Below, one piece after another: positions 37,288 to 48,963 of a stretch of 64,000 nt of DNA (positions within the stretch are counted from its first letter, which is position 1; each line of letters starts with the position of its first letter). This DNA comes from Sporothrix humicola. Taxonomy: Eukaryota > Ascomycota > Sordariomycetes > Ophiostomatales > Ophiostomataceae. Location: the NCBI GenBank assembly GCA_021396245.1, contig WNYE01000024.1, positions 371,959-435,958 of the forward strand. Direction: 5' to 3'. Under the pieces are notes generated by a model. The model ran no database searches. It was not told the origin of the DNA and saw only the letters and a list, made by a program, of their open reading frames with translations. Both the position numbers and the translations under genes were made by a program.

Positions 37288-40200
37288 CCAAATTGCACCC
37301 AACCCACCCCCTTGCTCGCTTGCACTGTCCCCGTCTCTCGGTGCAGTGAAACCCGGTCGCTGGGATTTGCTGGGTTCTGGCGTTTTGGCAGTTTCTGCCT
37401 TTTTTGGTTTGGGATTCGCGCCTTCCACTTAATTTATTGCGAGCGGCCAACGGCAGGAATGAAGTGACAGTCCTTGCACGCGAGGGAAGGAGAGGAAGCG
37501 GGGAGTGGGGTTTTGGGGGATACATGTATTATTGCTCATCATTGTCAGAAACTCGAAATTGCTGAGATTGCTGACAGCGAAACGGCGGAGGAGGGAAGGA
37601 TGCTCCTCTGCTGTAGGAGCGGCTCAAAATCCGATTGCACCAGTAAGAACGATGAGAACGACTGCCCATTTTCATCCCTTCTTTTTTTGATGATTTTCTC
37701 TGGTTCTTGGTTCCGTCTTTTCAGGGGTCAGGCTTTGGGGGATTTTGGGTGCGAGAAAAGGTAAAATGGACAGGGACGAATAGATGGGAATAACTTGACT
37801 GGACGGGAACAAAGGCGGAAAGGGCAATAGCAAAAACCATGCACGGGAAAGCAGCGGCAGCGATCACTTGTTCCCCCTTTCTTGGAAGGAGTTTGTCTGG
37901 TCTTCATTCCGCGGTACTTGCATCGCGCCTTCACTGAGAACTACTGAGAAAATAAAGCCAACCCTTGCACCGAGTGACTGGCCTGAGACTGACTCTGAGG
38001 CTTATGGCTGATAGCGTATGACTTCTGACCATCGCAATGGCTTTGTTTGGTTTATGGCTTGTGTGCCGACGTTTCCTTTTCTACGACGTGCGGCTGATGT
38101 CCTGTGGCGCCGGAGCGGGAGCTGTGCTGTGAAAAAGTTGTACTCCGTTCAATAGTCTGACGAGATCTCATCAATTCATCGTACAATGTCGTACACAGAA
38201 TAAATGGCTCTTTATGTCTCCATGTCCGATTACCCCTTTGTGGCGTCCAACAGCGTAGGTTTTGGCGCTGGCCGTTTTGGCGGGTGTTCCTGGCTTGTCG
38301 CGATGCGGGGAGCTGTACGGAGTACTGGTACCTGTACTTGCCCTAATGACCCCTGTAATCCCTTGACCTCAATTTGACGGAAACCTCCGTGCTTCCTGCA
38401 AGTGATCGTTGTTGTTATTGACAAAATAGGTAGTTGCAAGAGTTGGCGACTGAACGGCGAAAGACGCCCGAAGACGAGGACGGCGACGAGCAAGGAACAC
38501 AAGAGAAGACAAGGCGAAGGAAATCGACAGAAATCGAAAAAGGGAAAGCGACTGGAGCGAAAAAAGCAAATACGGAGGACGTCGTTGACCGATCAAGAAA
38601 AAAAGCCAAGCATTTCGAGTGATGGCGAAAAGGGGCAGGGGGTGAAGCGGTATCCACTGCAGCGAATGGGGCTCTGCACGTAAAAAACTGAGAAAGATGC
38701 GCTTGAAAGAACTGGCAAATTGCGGTGGAGCCACGCGACAAACGAAAGGTCGAGATGGTCGACGGTCTGGGTCCTGGGCGCTTCCATCTACAGCGCTGTT
38801 ATCGTTGTCATTGCTGCCAGTTCTGTCATCACTGTCGCCGTTGACACTGACTTTCACCACTTTTTGGAGCCTTTTGGAGACCTTGGGCGCGTCTGGCAAA
38901 TTGGATGGACCACATTGGACGATGTCTGGATTTCCACCATTTGGTAGCGCAGGTGCTTTTGAGAGTAGCGCAGAATCACGAAATCTTGGCTTTTCTCGCC
39001 TTTTTGTGGACTATTTACTTGTGGGCATAGCACGAATGTTTAATCGGTGGAGAGGCTCCGGTTGAAGAAGCGAAGCCGAAAGCGAATCTGCGAACAGACA
39101 GGACCAGGAGGATCAATGCTTTTCCTGAAGAGGTATCTTTTTGTGTGGCCGTTCGGCAGTTTCCTTTTGGGAAGTGGTCAAGCTCAACGACAAACGAAAC
39201 AAACGACGAGAAGAACAAAAGGATAGGAGAACAATAACGAGTCTCATTGCGATGTGAAGAAGGCTTTGAGGCACCGTAATACAGGTGGTATGGCGCTGTA
39301 ATTCAGGGCTGTTGTAAACGACATTGCGCTAAGAAAAAGACGATGAGATCGTGTGCCGTGTGAATAGAGATTCTGGACCCACTTATTCTTATATGCACGC
39401 CACACATTTGACGATCGCGAAATCGTTCTCAATTGTTCTGTTGGTCTTCATCGTCCTTTTGTCGTGTGCTTCTCGTCATATGTTTTTCATCGCCATTGTC
39501 TCTCGATCCCCATCCTCGTATCGTTGTTTTCCTCGTGACGACCGTTGGCCAAGACAAGACACGAGTTTGAGTCGGAGGATACAAGAAAAGAACAAAGAAC
39601 AAAGAGATCGAAAAAGAGGGACGACCAAAAGACGGGAAAACCTGGCTGATTACGTGTGACAGCGCCTCGCTCGTTTGACGAGCCTCACTGGTGGTTTGCA
39701 TGCATGCGCTGTTCGTGTCCCGCCAAGAAGCGCAGCATTGCCCGGGCAATTTAGGGGGCTCGCATTTCTGACAGCGCTTATTATTGCGTCTTCTATTATC
39801 ACGCTCGGGGCATAATGTCAAAAGGGGCAAGCACAAGACGATGTAGCACAATGACACACCGATAGGGGCACGTCAAATCAACGGACAAATTGACATATTG
39901 ACAAATTGACGAACAAGGTCAACACAGCAGCCGTTGTGCATTGTGGCACGGCGTGCGGAGGACAGACCACAGATAACGGAGTGGGGAGTGTGGCGTGCAA
40001 CGAGCTCATGCCGTGATGTGATGGTGCCCTGTATTACAGGCAGTCTGTCGCACAATGTCTCGCCGTCTTTTTGTCGAGAGTCACCCCACGGAATCTGCAA
40101 CCGAAAACGCAAGCGGCCATCGGCCAAGTTGTAACGGCAGCCCGTCAGCGACAGTCTGCAAGCCGCAATCTGCACCGATGCCAGGATTCAGGATTTCAGC

Positions 40201-40960
40201 TTGTCAGAAACCCAGAAAATCCGGGATTCCATTTCAGCCCCGGGTACGAGCCGGCCGTAACACAAAAGCTACTGGAAGTTGAAGTAACCAACAGCCTTGG
40301 CCATATTGTTTTACCAATCTATTTCAAACACAAGTGCAGACCGTTTCCCTCGTAACAACGCATCAAGGAATGGCAACATGTCAGATTTGTCTCACGTGCA
40401 CTTTCTGAAAACAAACTCAAACACAGCTCGATCAGAAATGCCTTGGCTTGTAGGCGATGAGAATGAGAAAAAGCAAGTAAACAAGAGTCAAGAATGAGAG
40501 CATGTCGTCATTGAGCATGTCCGATTACACAAAGCTGGATTCAGGCTTGGGAGGGACGACGGACTCCGACAGGGTTCGCCGGTTCGCTTTTAATTCTATC
40601 TTTCATTTTCCCGTCTTTCATATTTCATCACTTTCCCTACCCTTTGCCGGTTGCCGGGTTTCGGATCGAAGCAACGGTTTCGATCTCAGTCTCAGTCAGT
40701 CTCAGCGCCTCGTCGTCAATGTTGATTGTTCGCCCCCAGTCAGCGACAAAGCCTACTGTAAGTCATTCACAAATTCACAAAGTCACACTTTAAGCCACCC
40801 ACGCGCTGAACACGGCCCCTTCCATGTCAAAGTCTGTTATCTATTTCTCTATGCTTGTCTTGTCTATGTATTGAGTGGTGGTAGATAACACCCTTGCAGC
40901 CATGTGTTTTTTTTTTTTTTTTTTTTTTTTTTCTCACGCTCTCCCACCACCCCCCAACTT
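37288..40960. other. 3.7-kb gene desert
   Basis: Normal GC content resumes right after the transposon. Several short frames exist on both strands but all lack a domain, a start context or coding-like codon use. A T25-type run lies at 40908-40932. I see no gene I can support; small RNA or species-specific genes with introns are not excluded. Confidence 0.4.
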
Positions 40961-41295
40961 CAGCCTTACAAGAATTGCATCCATCTCGTCTTGGTCAGTC
41001 CCACCTTTGAGAGCGTGGACCCAAACCTCGTCCCTTGCCGTGCCTGTAAATGCAGTAAATACATCCTTGCCATGCTTGTCATGCGAGATCTGAGATAAGG
41101 TGCTGGGTCTGTTGACTCCGCCGGAGAAGGGAACGGCAAAAACTGGGACAGCAAAAAAAAAGGAAGCGAAAGAGCAAGAGCCGAAAGCTTGGTATTGGCA
41201 GAGACTGGGATGGTTGGAGAAGGAAGGTCTAGACCATCGATATCCAGTCGACTCGTTCCCGCTCTCCCGCTCTTCCGCGCGGTGCGGCGACGGAC

Positions 41296-41964
41296 TTACA
41301 CGCGCAGCGGCTTGGCAACACGGCCGGCCAGAGGAACAGGGATGCCGTGGTCGGCACTCTCCGGAGCAGCCGTGTCCGTCTCGTTGAACTTGGACCAGTC
41401 GAGGATAATCTCCTCGAGGTACGTGTCGTCGGCGTCGCCGCTGTCCACAGGCGTTCCGTCGTCGATGGCGACGTCGTCACCGCTGATGTCGTCCCTCACG
41501 TTCACCTTGTGGCCCGTCCGCACTTCGTAGCACGCCACAATGTGCGAGTACGGAATCGTCAGGTACGCCGCAATTTCTTGTTCCGAAGCATGCCCATACC
41601 GCTTGCCGGCCGCCGCGTACTCGGCCGCCACGTCCTTGAACGACGCCGTGATCCCGGATGTGCTGATACTGTAGACGTAGCCGTGCTTGCCTGCCTTTTT
41701 GTGCGCCTCCTTGATGTCGCGCGACGTTGAAATGTACGGGTCCCGCGACGGGTGCCGCAGCGTACCCTCGACATGCTGAAAGAGCGTGCCGTCCGGACCG
41801 GCTCTGTTGGTGTAGCCCTTGGCGTGGAACCCGCCGGCCTGGTGGATGGCCGCCGGAGCACGGGAGTCGCCCCGGAACACATGGGCCGGGATAGAGGCCA
41901 GGGCGCTCGCCACGAAGCCGAGCCAGGCGACGAGGCCAATGATAAAGGAGGAAGGGCTGTACAT
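41296..41964 (-). CDS. Secreted ADP-ribosyltransferase, heat-labile-enterotoxin-A-like
   Basis: 222 codons. A signal peptide (about residues 1-24) is followed directly by the enterotoxin-A fold landmarks: the NAD-binding Arg in VFRGDSR (R31), the STS motif (79-81, in YISTSRD) and an E-x-E pair in ASEQEIAA (E128, E130). The R-S-E set is what arginine-specific mono-ADP-ribosyltransferases use. Many insect-associated and other fungi carry families of such proteins; the target here is unknown. The reading frame ends inside a good donor-like sequence (GTAAGT at the stop), so a further 3' exon is possible and the true C-terminus is uncertain. It sits next to the J-domain cluster. Confidence 0.75.
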   Translation of the reverse strand: MYSPSSFIIGLVAWLGFVASALASIPAHVFRGDSRAPAAIHQAGGFHAKGYTNRAGPDGTLFQHVEGTLRHPSRDPYISTSRDIKEAHKKAGKHGYVYSISTSGITASFKDVAAEYAAAGKRYGHASEQEIAAYLTIPYSHIVACYEVRTGHKVNVRDDISGDDVAIDDGTPVDSGDADDTYLEEIILDWSKFNETDTAAPESADHGIPVPLAGRVAKPLRV

Positions 41965-43613
41965 GGTGGTGATGTTGCTGCCTGAGAAGACGATGATGAT
42001 GTGGAGCGAGGTTAGGAGTAGAAACCTTTGAATATTGATTGAGTGTTCTGGATGATTTCTGAAAATTGAGATATCATGAGGGCCACGATCGATGTGCTCT
42101 TCTTATACATTTTCATGCTCGTCATTTTATCTGTTCCCTTTGCTCGTTTATTACAAAATTTACTTCACAGAGTTGCACTTCTCATGATACTATTCCAGAC
42201 GGCCGGTGAAGACGACGCACCTTCGTTGAGGTGTGAGCATCTGGACCATCGAGGCTGTGATGTTTACTTTCCGGAGATGCTCGAAGATTTCATGAACAAT
42301 CTCATGGGTGGATCATGGGAGTGATCATGATATTGGATGAAGGTGGTTTCTCGTGAGGGACACTGGATAAATTGTTGATCACATTGTGATGTTCTAAGCC
42401 TCTCGCTTGTCAAGATTTTATTAATATATCACGATATCAACGCTGTATTTGTCAACAAGGGGAGGAGTTATTTTCTCTCTAAAAATATCGTTTACACATA
42501 AATAGACAAACGAAGGAAAACCACCGTGGACGTAAGTTCGTGTTGAAGTATGTCATGATGCCCGGAGAAGCACAATTCGGCGGTGGCCGTATCGGCGGCG
42601 GTTAGTTCATATAAAACAATAGCGGAGCTCTATGATCTCACGGACCGGAGCCGGGCAGCAAATTTTCGAGATATTATTGCCTTTCCAGAGATGCTATGAA
42701 AACGGCAACTTGATTGTTCCGTCGTGGACAACACCAACGAAAGTAAACAAACGCCACAGGTTGTCACACAGTTGTACGTCCCGTTGGAGACTGCTGACAA
42801 TATTAATGACTTCGACATTTTTAGTATCAGTTTACAAAAAGGCAATTAATTTATATATAGGTAGGCGGCACATAAATTGCACATCACCGCCGTGAACCAT
42901 TTCTCCGGAATGCCCATCCTGCACAGAACATTGGCAACATTCTCACCACTTTCGATTTTTATGTTTATTTTTCATTTTTCATATTTTTCATTTTCGTTTT
43001 CTCGTCACGTTAATTACTGGCCCCAAAATGGTCAACAGTCGTAGGCTACCTGAAGAATTATTTCAATTCACGATTGTTGCTGAAAACATGCTTACACCAG
43101 ATGCCAAGTTGGACTGCTGTTGAAGGATCTAGGCACCCAAGGCTCCTGTAGCCTGATCAGTGAGGCTGTTCAACAACCCCACCAATGCAAGGATCTTGAT
43201 CTCACCACATCACCCAATCACAATTCCATGATCCTACCCACACAGTTGCAAGTGCATGGGATTTTGGAGGCCGCGCAGCGACTTCATGTCGTGTCGCATA
43301 CACGTCAACACTCGAAACTCAAATCATATAAAGTGCGGCACGTCCTCACGTCGAGTCTCATTTTCAGTCTGACCAATTTACTTTCTTTCGCCATTACGCA
43401 CAATTTCATTTAAATAGACACAAAAACCCGGTCAGCGTGGCCTCCTCACAAACGACCACTCCTCTGCCGCCGCCAACCGCTTCCTGCCGCGCCTTCCATT
43501 TAACCAGCCGACTCCGTTCATTTATCTTGAGCGGCGTTTTCGGCTGACGTATATACAACTTTAACAATATTTCTTTCGCGCTCATATCACACCACTTTCC
43601 TCACATCGCCAAC
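41965..43613. other. Intergenic with possible degenerate coding remnants
   Basis: 1.65 kb. A frame at 42076-42324 begins with a hydrophobic segment and ends VYFPEMLEDFMNN. At 42601-42855 another frame, broken by a TGA at 42697, reads AANFRDIIAFPEML just before the stop and then continues protein-like. The shared FPEML is suggestive of decayed relatives. The last 150 bp before 43614 is a normal promoter. Confidence 0.3.
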
Positions 43614-44114
43614 ATGCCCGAAATGGAAGAGCCCATGTCGGCCTCTTGGAACTTGGTGATCAGCGAGGCTGACTGGACCAAGCTGCAGGCCGGCCTCTGG
43701 CCGCGCGACATGGACGACCGCTGGATCTACGAGGTGGACGAACCGGACGTGTCGGGCGTGATCACAATCCACATCAAGAGGAGCTGGACAGGCATCGAGC
43801 TGTACGCCGTGCATGTGAAGCCAAAGACGGGGCAGTCTGACTCGTCAGAGGCCGCCGGCGACAACGACCCCACGACTATCGTTGCCATTACCTGGGAGCA
43901 GAACAAGAACGGCATCCTCATTACGGAAGAGCAGGCCAAGATCGAGGTCACCATTCTGACACGCAGCCTGCTGGGCTGCGACTTTGACCAGCTGCCTCAT
44001 TACGACACTGACCTTATGTGGAACCACCCAAACATGAGCCTCAGCAAGAACATCAACCGCAAACACACAGGCACACATCCAGATAGTGATACGGATGAAG
44101 ATGAAGAAGAGTAG
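43614..44114 (+). CDS. Acidic orphan protein, 166 aa
   Basis: Single exon with C-ending codons typical of real genes here and a good start context (CCAACATGC). The protein begins MPEMEEPMSASWNLVISEAD, has a likely beta-rich middle (GVITIHIKRSWTGIELYAVHV, TTIVAITWEQNKNGILI) and ends in an acidic tail (DSDTDEDEEE). No signal peptide, membrane segment or known motif. It is convergent with the first J-domain gene (243 bp apart). Family not recognised. Confidence 0.6.
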   Translation: MPEMEEPMSASWNLVISEADWTKLQAGLWPRDMDDRWIYEVDEPDVSGVITIHIKRSWTGIELYAVHVKPKTGQSDSSEAAGDNDPTTIVAITWEQNKNGILITEEQAKIEVTILTRSLLGCDFDQLPHYDTDLMWNHPNMSLSKNINRKHTGTHPDSDTDEDEEE

Positions 44115-44356
44115 AAGTATCAGAAACGAAATATTAGAAATGATAATGAATGACGACACTATTTGCATAAAAGCATCAGCTAGTACCTGCAATGGCAGTA
44201 AGACCTGTGGCCCCGTAGGCCACAGCATTAGAGGTTTTAGGTGTATAAGAAGCCAGGTTCATGTCTAGCAATGATGTCCGGACTGGCCCTCCATTATTCG
44301 GCGAAGCGTAGTCTGTGTAGAAAATTCTTCATGTTCAGAAGAACAAAATCAATGGT

Positions 44357-45194
44357 TCATGTCCATTGCCGTTCCATCGCATCCAGTAACGGGTCAACAA
44401 ACGCACAAAGAGCCACAGGAAACAAACAAAGGCCACTATCTGGATGTTTCCCGCCAGTTTCGGTTGGAAGCTCTCTTACCACGGCGAAAAGTTGGAGCAA
44501 TAACGTCCTAAAACTGTCCCTCAAAAGCCGTAGTTGTTTGATAAACTCTGAGTTTTCCCCATCAGCATCTGCCGTGTGTTGGGGCCGGCGTTGGGGCCGG
44601 GGCTCGGGTTTTGGAGGTTGTCGGGAGTTTGGCGGTGGCCCTTTTTGCGGAGGATGCTCCTGCTTTGGTTGTGGTTGCTGTCTTGGCGGTGGCTCTTGTT
44701 TCGGCGGCGGGTCTTGCTCTGGTGGTGATTGTGAGTTCGACTTGTGTCTCTTGTTGCTGGTACTATTGCTACTATTCCTGCTGCTGCTGGTGTTGCTTGT
44801 TTTTTCCTCCCTCTGAGATGGTCTCTTTCTACGGGAAGCCTCGGCCTTGGGGGCTGCCTTTGGCTTCCGTGCTTCTTCTCGGCGGAATCGGACGGCGGGG
44901 TACGTGTCTCGGTCGTACGATTTACGCTTCTCGTCATCTACGAGAACCTCGTGTGCCATTCTCAGCTAGAGACATGTAAGAAAGCCAGATCAACATTTGA
45001 TGACGGAAACAATAGCTTGAGCATCTTACCAGCTGGAAGAGCCTCGTGGAATTAGGATTACTGGGGTGCCGATCAGGGTGATGAAGCAAGGGAAGGGCTT
45101 TGTATGCCGCCTTGATAACGGGCTTACATGCAAACTCGCACACTTCGAGGATGCCGTAGTAGTCATCGTTAGCTGGGGTGTACTTTGTTGCCAT
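44357..45194 (-). CDS. J-domain protein J1 (C-terminal module lost)
   Basis: Two exons: 45194-45030 (55 codons) and 44965-44357, with a 64-nt phase-0 intron (GTAAGA...CTCTAG); 257 aa. Exon 1 is a J domain with DDYYGILEVCEFACKPVI and intact H39-P40-D41, so it should stimulate an Hsp70 ATPase. Exon 2 opens LRMAHEVLVDDEKRKSYDRD, the J-domain end, then a Lys/Pro/Gln-rich linker (PPPKQEPPPRQQPQPKQ). The helical module common to the other members starts (KQLRLLRDSFRTLLLQL) but ends early and the last 35 residues do not match. Paired head-to-head with J2. No signal peptide or membrane segment; cytosolic or nuclear. Confidence 0.8.
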
Positions 45195-45490
45195 TTTTGC
45201 GTAGGTGCAGAAGCATAAAATACGTGCAAATGCGGATGTTGATGATGTTTGTGCGGGGTGATTTTGATAGGAATAACCTCTTAAGCAGACATATGCAATG
45301 TTGACCACACGTGATAGGCAACATATTCCCAAGTGATACACATTACACTGTTTATCAGAAACTCACTTTCCTAGAAGTCTACACGTTATGCAGAGCTTGC
45401 ATCGCTTCTTTACAAGATACGTTAAGAGATGAATTTGATCACGAGGGGACGGTTAGAAATAAAATGAGATTGTTCCACACAGAGTGCCTG

Positions 45491-45532
45491 CCGTTTGTCA
45501 AGTGTGGATCGATATGTAATATCTGATTGGTC
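45491..45532 (+). promoter_or_regulatory. Shared upstream element, copy A (J1/J2)
   Basis: Begins CCGTTTGTCAAGTGTGGATC and ends ATATCTGATTGGTC. It lies between divergent J1 and J2, 227 bp before the J2 start. ATTGG is a CCAAT box on the opposite strand, the HAP-complex site. It matches copies B and C while the surrounding DNA does not. Confidence 0.6.
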
Positions 45533-45758
45533 AGGACTCATGAAGGCAAACATCACCATATTCACTACAACTTGACCTCGAAAAGTGAGAATATTCACTT
45601 CTATCTAGCCTGGTGACAATTTGGAGCATTTATACCTCTTTGGGAGGCATGGGATCAAATTCTTTTACCCTGCCTCTGTTTTCTTCCGTATTGTGCATAG
45701 GTTTCTTTTTTTCAAATTCGGCTACCTTTGTGCACGACAGCTTGGTTGGACCTTCACG

Positions 45759-46611
45759 ATGGCTTCCCCTTTTGTTCCCGCCGAAGACGACTACTACGGC
45801 ATTCTCCAGGTCAGCCAACACGCCTCCAAGGAGGAGATTAAGGCAGCCTACAGGGTGTTGGTCCTGGCAAAACATCCAGACAAGAACAAGGGGTCGCCCG
45901 AGTCGAAAAAAGAGTGTCAACTGGTAAGTTGTTTGTTCTATGACAATACTTCGTTTCTTCTACGGTCTTTACTGATGATATTATACTGTGTTCTAGTTGA
46001 ACTGTGCTTATGAGGTGTTGATGGACGATTCACAGCGCCGCAGGTATGACCGTGACATATACCCTGGGGTTTTAGATCGCCAGAAGGCGCGTCGTGAGCA
46101 AACTGAAGCGAAGAGCCAGAAGGACCAGAAAAGGCCGCCTCCGACGCCCAATCCCCCAAAGAGTGGCCAGCCACCAAAACGTCCTCGAACAGATGGTAAT
46201 CCACCGAAGCATCAGCACGATCAGGGTGCAAAGACTCCGCCTCGCCCAAACTCGAAAAGATACAGAGAAATCATGAAAAAGCTTTCCGTCCTCAAGCGTG
46301 ACCTAGAATATTCGATCACGACTATAGAGTATTTTCTCGAAAGACTCTTAGCACTATACCTGGGGAGTGACAAGCCCTACGCCTATCAGACCACAGATGA
46401 TGTAAACTTGGACTTTCATCTGTCCGTTCTTGAACATGTTGAACAGCGCCAGAAAACGTTTGTCACTAATCGAGAGCGTCTTAAAATGTACGAGGACTTC
46501 ATACAAGAAGAGTTTGGACGTCAAGACCAGAAACTAGAGATGTACTCTGCATATCTGCGCGAGAACAAGAATTTTTTGAGAGACTATGAGATTTACGGAC
46601 ATTCTACATAG
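45759..46611 (+). CDS. J-domain protein J2
   Basis: Two exons: 45759-45923 (55 codons) and 45997-46611, with a 73-nt phase-0 intron (GTAAGT...TTCTAG); 259 aa. J domain: FVPAEDDYYGILQVSQHAS with H39-P40-D41 (AKHPDKNKG); exon 2 resumes LNCAYEVLMDDSQRRRYDRD. A Pro/Lys-rich linker (KRPPPTPNPPKSGQPPKRP) leads into the shared C-terminal helical module: YREIMKKLSVLKRDLEYSI, then NLDFHLSVLEHVEQRQ, then EMYSAYLRENKNFLRDYE, likely coiled coil. Predicted soluble Hsp70 co-chaperone-like protein. Forms a divergent pair with J1 and is convergent with J3. Confidence 0.85.
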
Positions 46612-47142
46612 AGCCCGTCGAGTTCTTGATTGGGATGGCACAGCGACGCAGGAGAGATAGTGATGTGTATAGAATAGAATTTATGAAAATAACATATAAC
46701 ATGAACAATTTTCGTGAGTCATCAACATTACAGTCCTAGATTTTCGTTAAAGGTAAAAGGGCACATAATATTGTGTGATATGCCAAATTGACTACAAATT
46801 ATCCTTTCATGGTTCACGCAGGCAGACAGGCACATGGCCTCTCTGCCAGCACAAACTCGTCGTCCGCAAATGGCACGAAGTACATTCCTGAACAACTGAT
46901 TTAAGCACACGCGACCTGTCGGACAAGCACAACTTCACAAACCACCTAGTTTTAACTGCAGCTTGACGTCATGGTTCCAAAGCTTTAAAAAATCCGCGAA
47001 GTCGCTAAATTTGCTATTGAACAGCAACATTTAATGTGACAACTTGTCTAGTAACATTGCCTAGCCTCACTTCTACCTCTGTATGGTGATGCTCCAATCA
47101 TCCCACTCCCGTATCCTTGCCCACTCCCGTATCCATCGTGTT
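46612..47142. other. Intergenic between convergent J2 and J3
   Basis: 531 bp, nothing recognised apart from the expected two terminators; a repeated CCCACTCCCGTATCC occurs twice near 47103-47132. Confidence 0.4.
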
Positions 47143-48295
47143 TTAATTTTTGAAACTAAACACAGGCCCAGTACTAAAACTACTTTGTGTAGTTAACCCA
47201 TATCCTGTACAATCGCCGCTGCCACTTAGCAAAGAGCGGCGCTGAGGACCACCCAACAGGCCAGTTCCACTCCCAGAGCTCGCATCCTTGAAACTGAACA
47301 GCTTGCCACCGTAGCTCTGGGCAGCTTGTTTTTCATTGGCACCAGCTGCTTGAATGGTGCCCGCTGCTTGATTGTTGCCAGCCTTGTTGTTCTTGATGTT
47401 CGTGTAGAACTCGGACTGCATGAGGAACGCCTCGTGCTTGGAGTAGTACTCTGCGTACTCTTTCTGCAAGGCCGCCTCCTCTTTGACCAGCTTGTTCAAG
47501 TCTGCCGTGTAGTCGAGCCGGGTCTTCTCCAAGGCAATCGAGTGGTTCAAGCGACGGCGTGCTTCAGTGACAGTCAGGGTGTGTCTGTTGCTCCCAGACT
47601 GAGACTGACCAGTGGTGGATGTAATAGAGTATCCCATCGGGAGACCCAAAAGTGCAGCTCTGGCTTTCTCGACCTTTTCGACCGTGCTCACGAGACCATT
47701 CATGAGATCAACCAGCCGCTGCATCACATCATTGTAGACCGGGCGCTTTTCCAGTTCTGAGCTGGACGTCGAGGGCTCCTCACCCTGTGGAGGAGGTCCC
47801 TGGTTCGGAGGGGAATCGTCTTCGGGCGGCGGAGAGTCGTGCTTCGGAGCTGGCTCCGGGCTGCCTTCTTGTGCCTTGTCGTTTGGCTGGTCTTGCTTTT
47901 GAGAAGGCGATTTCGTCGACCGCGTGTCTTGTTCCGAGGTTGCTTTCCCCTTCCGTGCTTCTTGACGGCGAGTGTACACGCTAGGGTAGGTGTTTTGGTC
48001 GTATTCTTTCCGCTTCTCGTCGTCGATCAGAGTGTTAAAAGCTGTCTGCAACTGCACAAAAATGTTGGGAAAGATATTAGATAGTGTAATGAAAGCATAA
48101 AAGGCTCTCTTTTAATAGCAGAAGACTCACCAACGGGAACAACTTTCCGGCTTTGGCATCACCAGGATTTAGGTCGGAGTGACGCGTGAAGAGGAGGGCT
48201 CTGTATGCAGCCTCGATGACGGGCTTACTGGCATATTCGCAGACTTCGAGGATGCCGTAGTAGTCGTCGTCGGCCCGGGCGAGATTTGGTGCCAT
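47143..48295 (-). CDS. J-domain protein J3 with HSD in place of HPD
   Basis: Two exons: 48295-48131 (55 codons) and 48051-47143, with a 79-nt phase-0 intron (GTGAGT...GTGCAG); 357 aa. Exon 1 aligns without gaps to J1 (DDDYYGILEVCEYASKPVI), but the Hsp70-contact motif is H39-S40-D41. In known J proteins changes in HPD abolish ATPase stimulation. Exon 2: LQTAFNTLIDDEKRKEYDQN, acidic/Pro linker (PPPEDDSPPNQGPPPQGEE), helical module (MQRLVDLMNGLVSTVEKVEK; TVTEARRRLNHSIALEKTR; EYAEYYSKHEAFL), and a unique Gly/Ser/Gln tail with FSFK twice (GGKLFSFKD, GPVFSFKN), recalling FG-nucleoporin repeats. Paired with J4. Confidence 0.82.
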
Positions 48296-48570
48296 ATTGG
48301 GAGGCTTGGCAAGCAGTTGCGGGAAGCTATGTAATGACGTTGATTGTGTTGTCTCTGGATCTTTTAATGTTGTTGATGCAGTTGCATGGGGTTGAGAGCG
48401 AATGGGTCCGTGACGATTGTTGGTATTCACTTTCTTGCAATGCGATCCGGAGCGGGCACCGTTTGCTGGTAATTGTCTTTAAACTGTTCGTATTTACTTC
48501 TAGTCAGTTTGGTGAAACTCAGTCAGAGGTCTGGGAAAGTTTGGACACGAACCTGTGAATGAAGGGCAGT

Positions 48571-48613
48571 CCGTTTGTCAAAATGTGGTTCGAAGCGTAA
48601 CATCTGATTGGTC
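48571..48613 (+). promoter_or_regulatory. Shared upstream element, copy B (J3/J4)
   Basis: Begins CCGTTTGTCAAAATGTGGTT and ends CATCTGATTGGTC. It lies between divergent J3 and J4, about 350 bp before the J4 start. The first ten and the last nine bases are identical to copy A. Confidence 0.6.
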
Positions 48614-48963
48614 GGAAACCATCACTTGGCTGGCTGTTTTGGTCAGTATTGTCTTCCAAGCACCTGCACATGCGTGTTTTCTGTGCCGCAGATACCGAAG
48701 ATTGGGTCAATGAAGGTGAAAAGTATTTAAGCAATAACAGCAAACCAATACCTTGATTTTTCCTCGCGGCAACATCAGACGACACTTCTATCCGGGCGAG
48801 TCACGTGAGCACGCTGAAATCCACGTGGTTTTCGCACCTGCCTGTGAAGACTGCTTTAAGAATTCACGAAGGCTTTTTGTTCTCCTTCTTCACCACATAA
48901 CAATTTCTACGACTCACGATACGACCAAAGGGCACACAAGCACAATTGTTCTACAAGGACGCA

